From contig JACPTH010000093.1 in NCBI GenBank assembly GCA_016192885.1, positions 1-5,376 on the forward strand: a stretch of DNA of 5,376 nucleotides, given 5' to 3'. The position numbers and the translations under genes were made by a program. Below the pieces are notes generated by a model. The model did not search any database and had not been told where the DNA came from. It worked only from the letters and a program-made list of their open reading frames with translations. This stretch comes from a bacterium. Its GTDB lineage: Bacteria > Muiribacteriota > Ozemobacteria > Ozemobacterales > Ozemobacteraceae. Positions 4,783-5,376 of the stretch are shown here, piece by piece (position 1 is the first letter of the stretch; every line of letters begins with the position of its first letter).

Positions 4783-5376
4783 ATGAAACGGTTAATGAGC
4801 GCCATGTTATTTGGGTTGTTCTTTTTAACATTCTTCGGTCACTCAGTTGTAATGGGGGTTCCTCCCACTCCAACGAACGGCGTAGCCTATGTTTTGTTAC
4901 CGAAAGACACGGCGCTTCAGACCCCGGGAGTTTATAGGCTAAATTCGTTTTCCGCACGCACCCTATGGCCCTCTTACTCTAGGCGTTAGGATCTTTGATT
5001 TAAATTTTCCCGGAGCTACAATAGTTAGTGGTTTGGCGGTTAACCAGCAGAATATTCTGTATCTTTTCGTAGGACCGACTCCGACCGGGGCCTACTCCGA
5101 TGTTACCCAAGTGGGGTGGGTTCCCCCGGGTACCTTCGAAGCTGATTCTCCGGCGTTTGTTAAGGTAATTGGGCAACCTTTTCAAGCCGCCCAGGTTTCC
5201 GCCGATGTGACATCAACCATGGGAAATTTAGAATATCCTTTTGGAACCACCAACTATGATAATGATTTCTGGGACTATGGGCCTTGGCCGCACGCCTATT
5301 ATGGCGCCTGGAACTGGAGCCACTGGAAAGATGGGGCAGGGGTGGGTTATCCCAGCGGGCCTTTTACCGATGAGTC
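4783..5376 (+). pseudogene. Secreted aromatic-rich protein of unknown function, frameshifted and cut by the window end
   Basis: A Sec signal peptide (MKRLMSAMLFGLFFLTFFGH, residues 1-20, cleavage perhaps after VVMG) is followed by a Pro/Thr-rich start and GVAYVLLPKDTALQTPGVYRLN. Frame 1 then stops at 4987-4989. The +1 frame is open without a stop from 4943 to the window end, at least 144 codons. It reads as convincing protein (PYGPLTLGVRIFDLNFPGA and onward) and has no good start of its own. Joining the frames within 4943-4986, for example by removing one T from the TTTT at 4948-4951, gives one continuous secreted protein. The later part is rich in Trp, Tyr, Gly and Pro around 5260-5335 (DFWDYGPWPHAYYGAW then NWSHWKDG) and lacks cysteine. 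I do not recognise a family. It could be a cell-surface or matrix protein, but that is a guess. Its 106-bp gap from the OmpH-like gene suggests it may share its transcript or have its own promoter; none was convincing. Confidence 0.75.

Overview
The window reads as a piece of a Gram-negative-type bacterial chromosome with moderate, slightly AT-rich composition. The evidence is a Skp/OmpH-like periplasmic protein, three type IV pilin-like or pseudopilin proteins, Sec signal peptides and AGGAGG-type ribosome binding sites. Nothing fixes the phylum. The proteins match well-known families only in their N-terminal or core motifs, so a poorly sampled lineage is likely. No tRNA, rRNA, CRISPR array, transposase or phage gene was seen.

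Layout. A family 2 glycosyltransferase (64-789, +) converges on a YbaB/EbfC nucleoid-associated protein gene (801-1121, -), with only 11 bp between their stop codons. A non-coding region of about 330 bp (1122-1450) separates ybaB from a divergent plus-strand cluster. It holds small inverted and direct repeats and a promoter-like site directly before the cluster. The site can be read as a near-consensus sigma-54 element or as an extended -10 element.

The cluster holds three tightly packed genes with class III prepilin N-termini: a PilV/GspI-like protein (1451-2191), a PilX/GspK-like protein lacking Glu+5 (2195-2920), and a PilW/GspJ-like protein (2910-3671). Gaps of 3 bp and an 11-bp overlap indicate one operon. 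Together they look like the minor-pilin (I-J-K type) tip complex of a type IV pilus or type II secretion-like machine. No H-type or major pilin, PilY1, ATPase or prepilin peptidase lies in the window. After 42 bp comes a secreted coiled-coil protein of the Skp/OmpH type with a C-terminal extension of about 110 residues (3714-4676), possibly co-transcribed.

Downstream is a four-unit G-rich heptamer repeat (4681-4708) able to form a G-quadruplex. The last gene (from 4783, running off the window) is a secreted protein of unknown function. Its reading frame is broken: frame 1 stops at 4989, but the +1 frame is open from 4943 to the window end and encodes a protein-like sequence rich in aromatic residues. 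The break is a single-base frameshift, a sequencing error, or less likely a programmed +1 shift.

The most noteworthy points are the frameshifted aromatic-rich secreted protein, the extended OmpH-like protein linked to minor pilins, the heptamer/G-quadruplex repeat, and the possible sigma-54 promoter with an almost absent leader.
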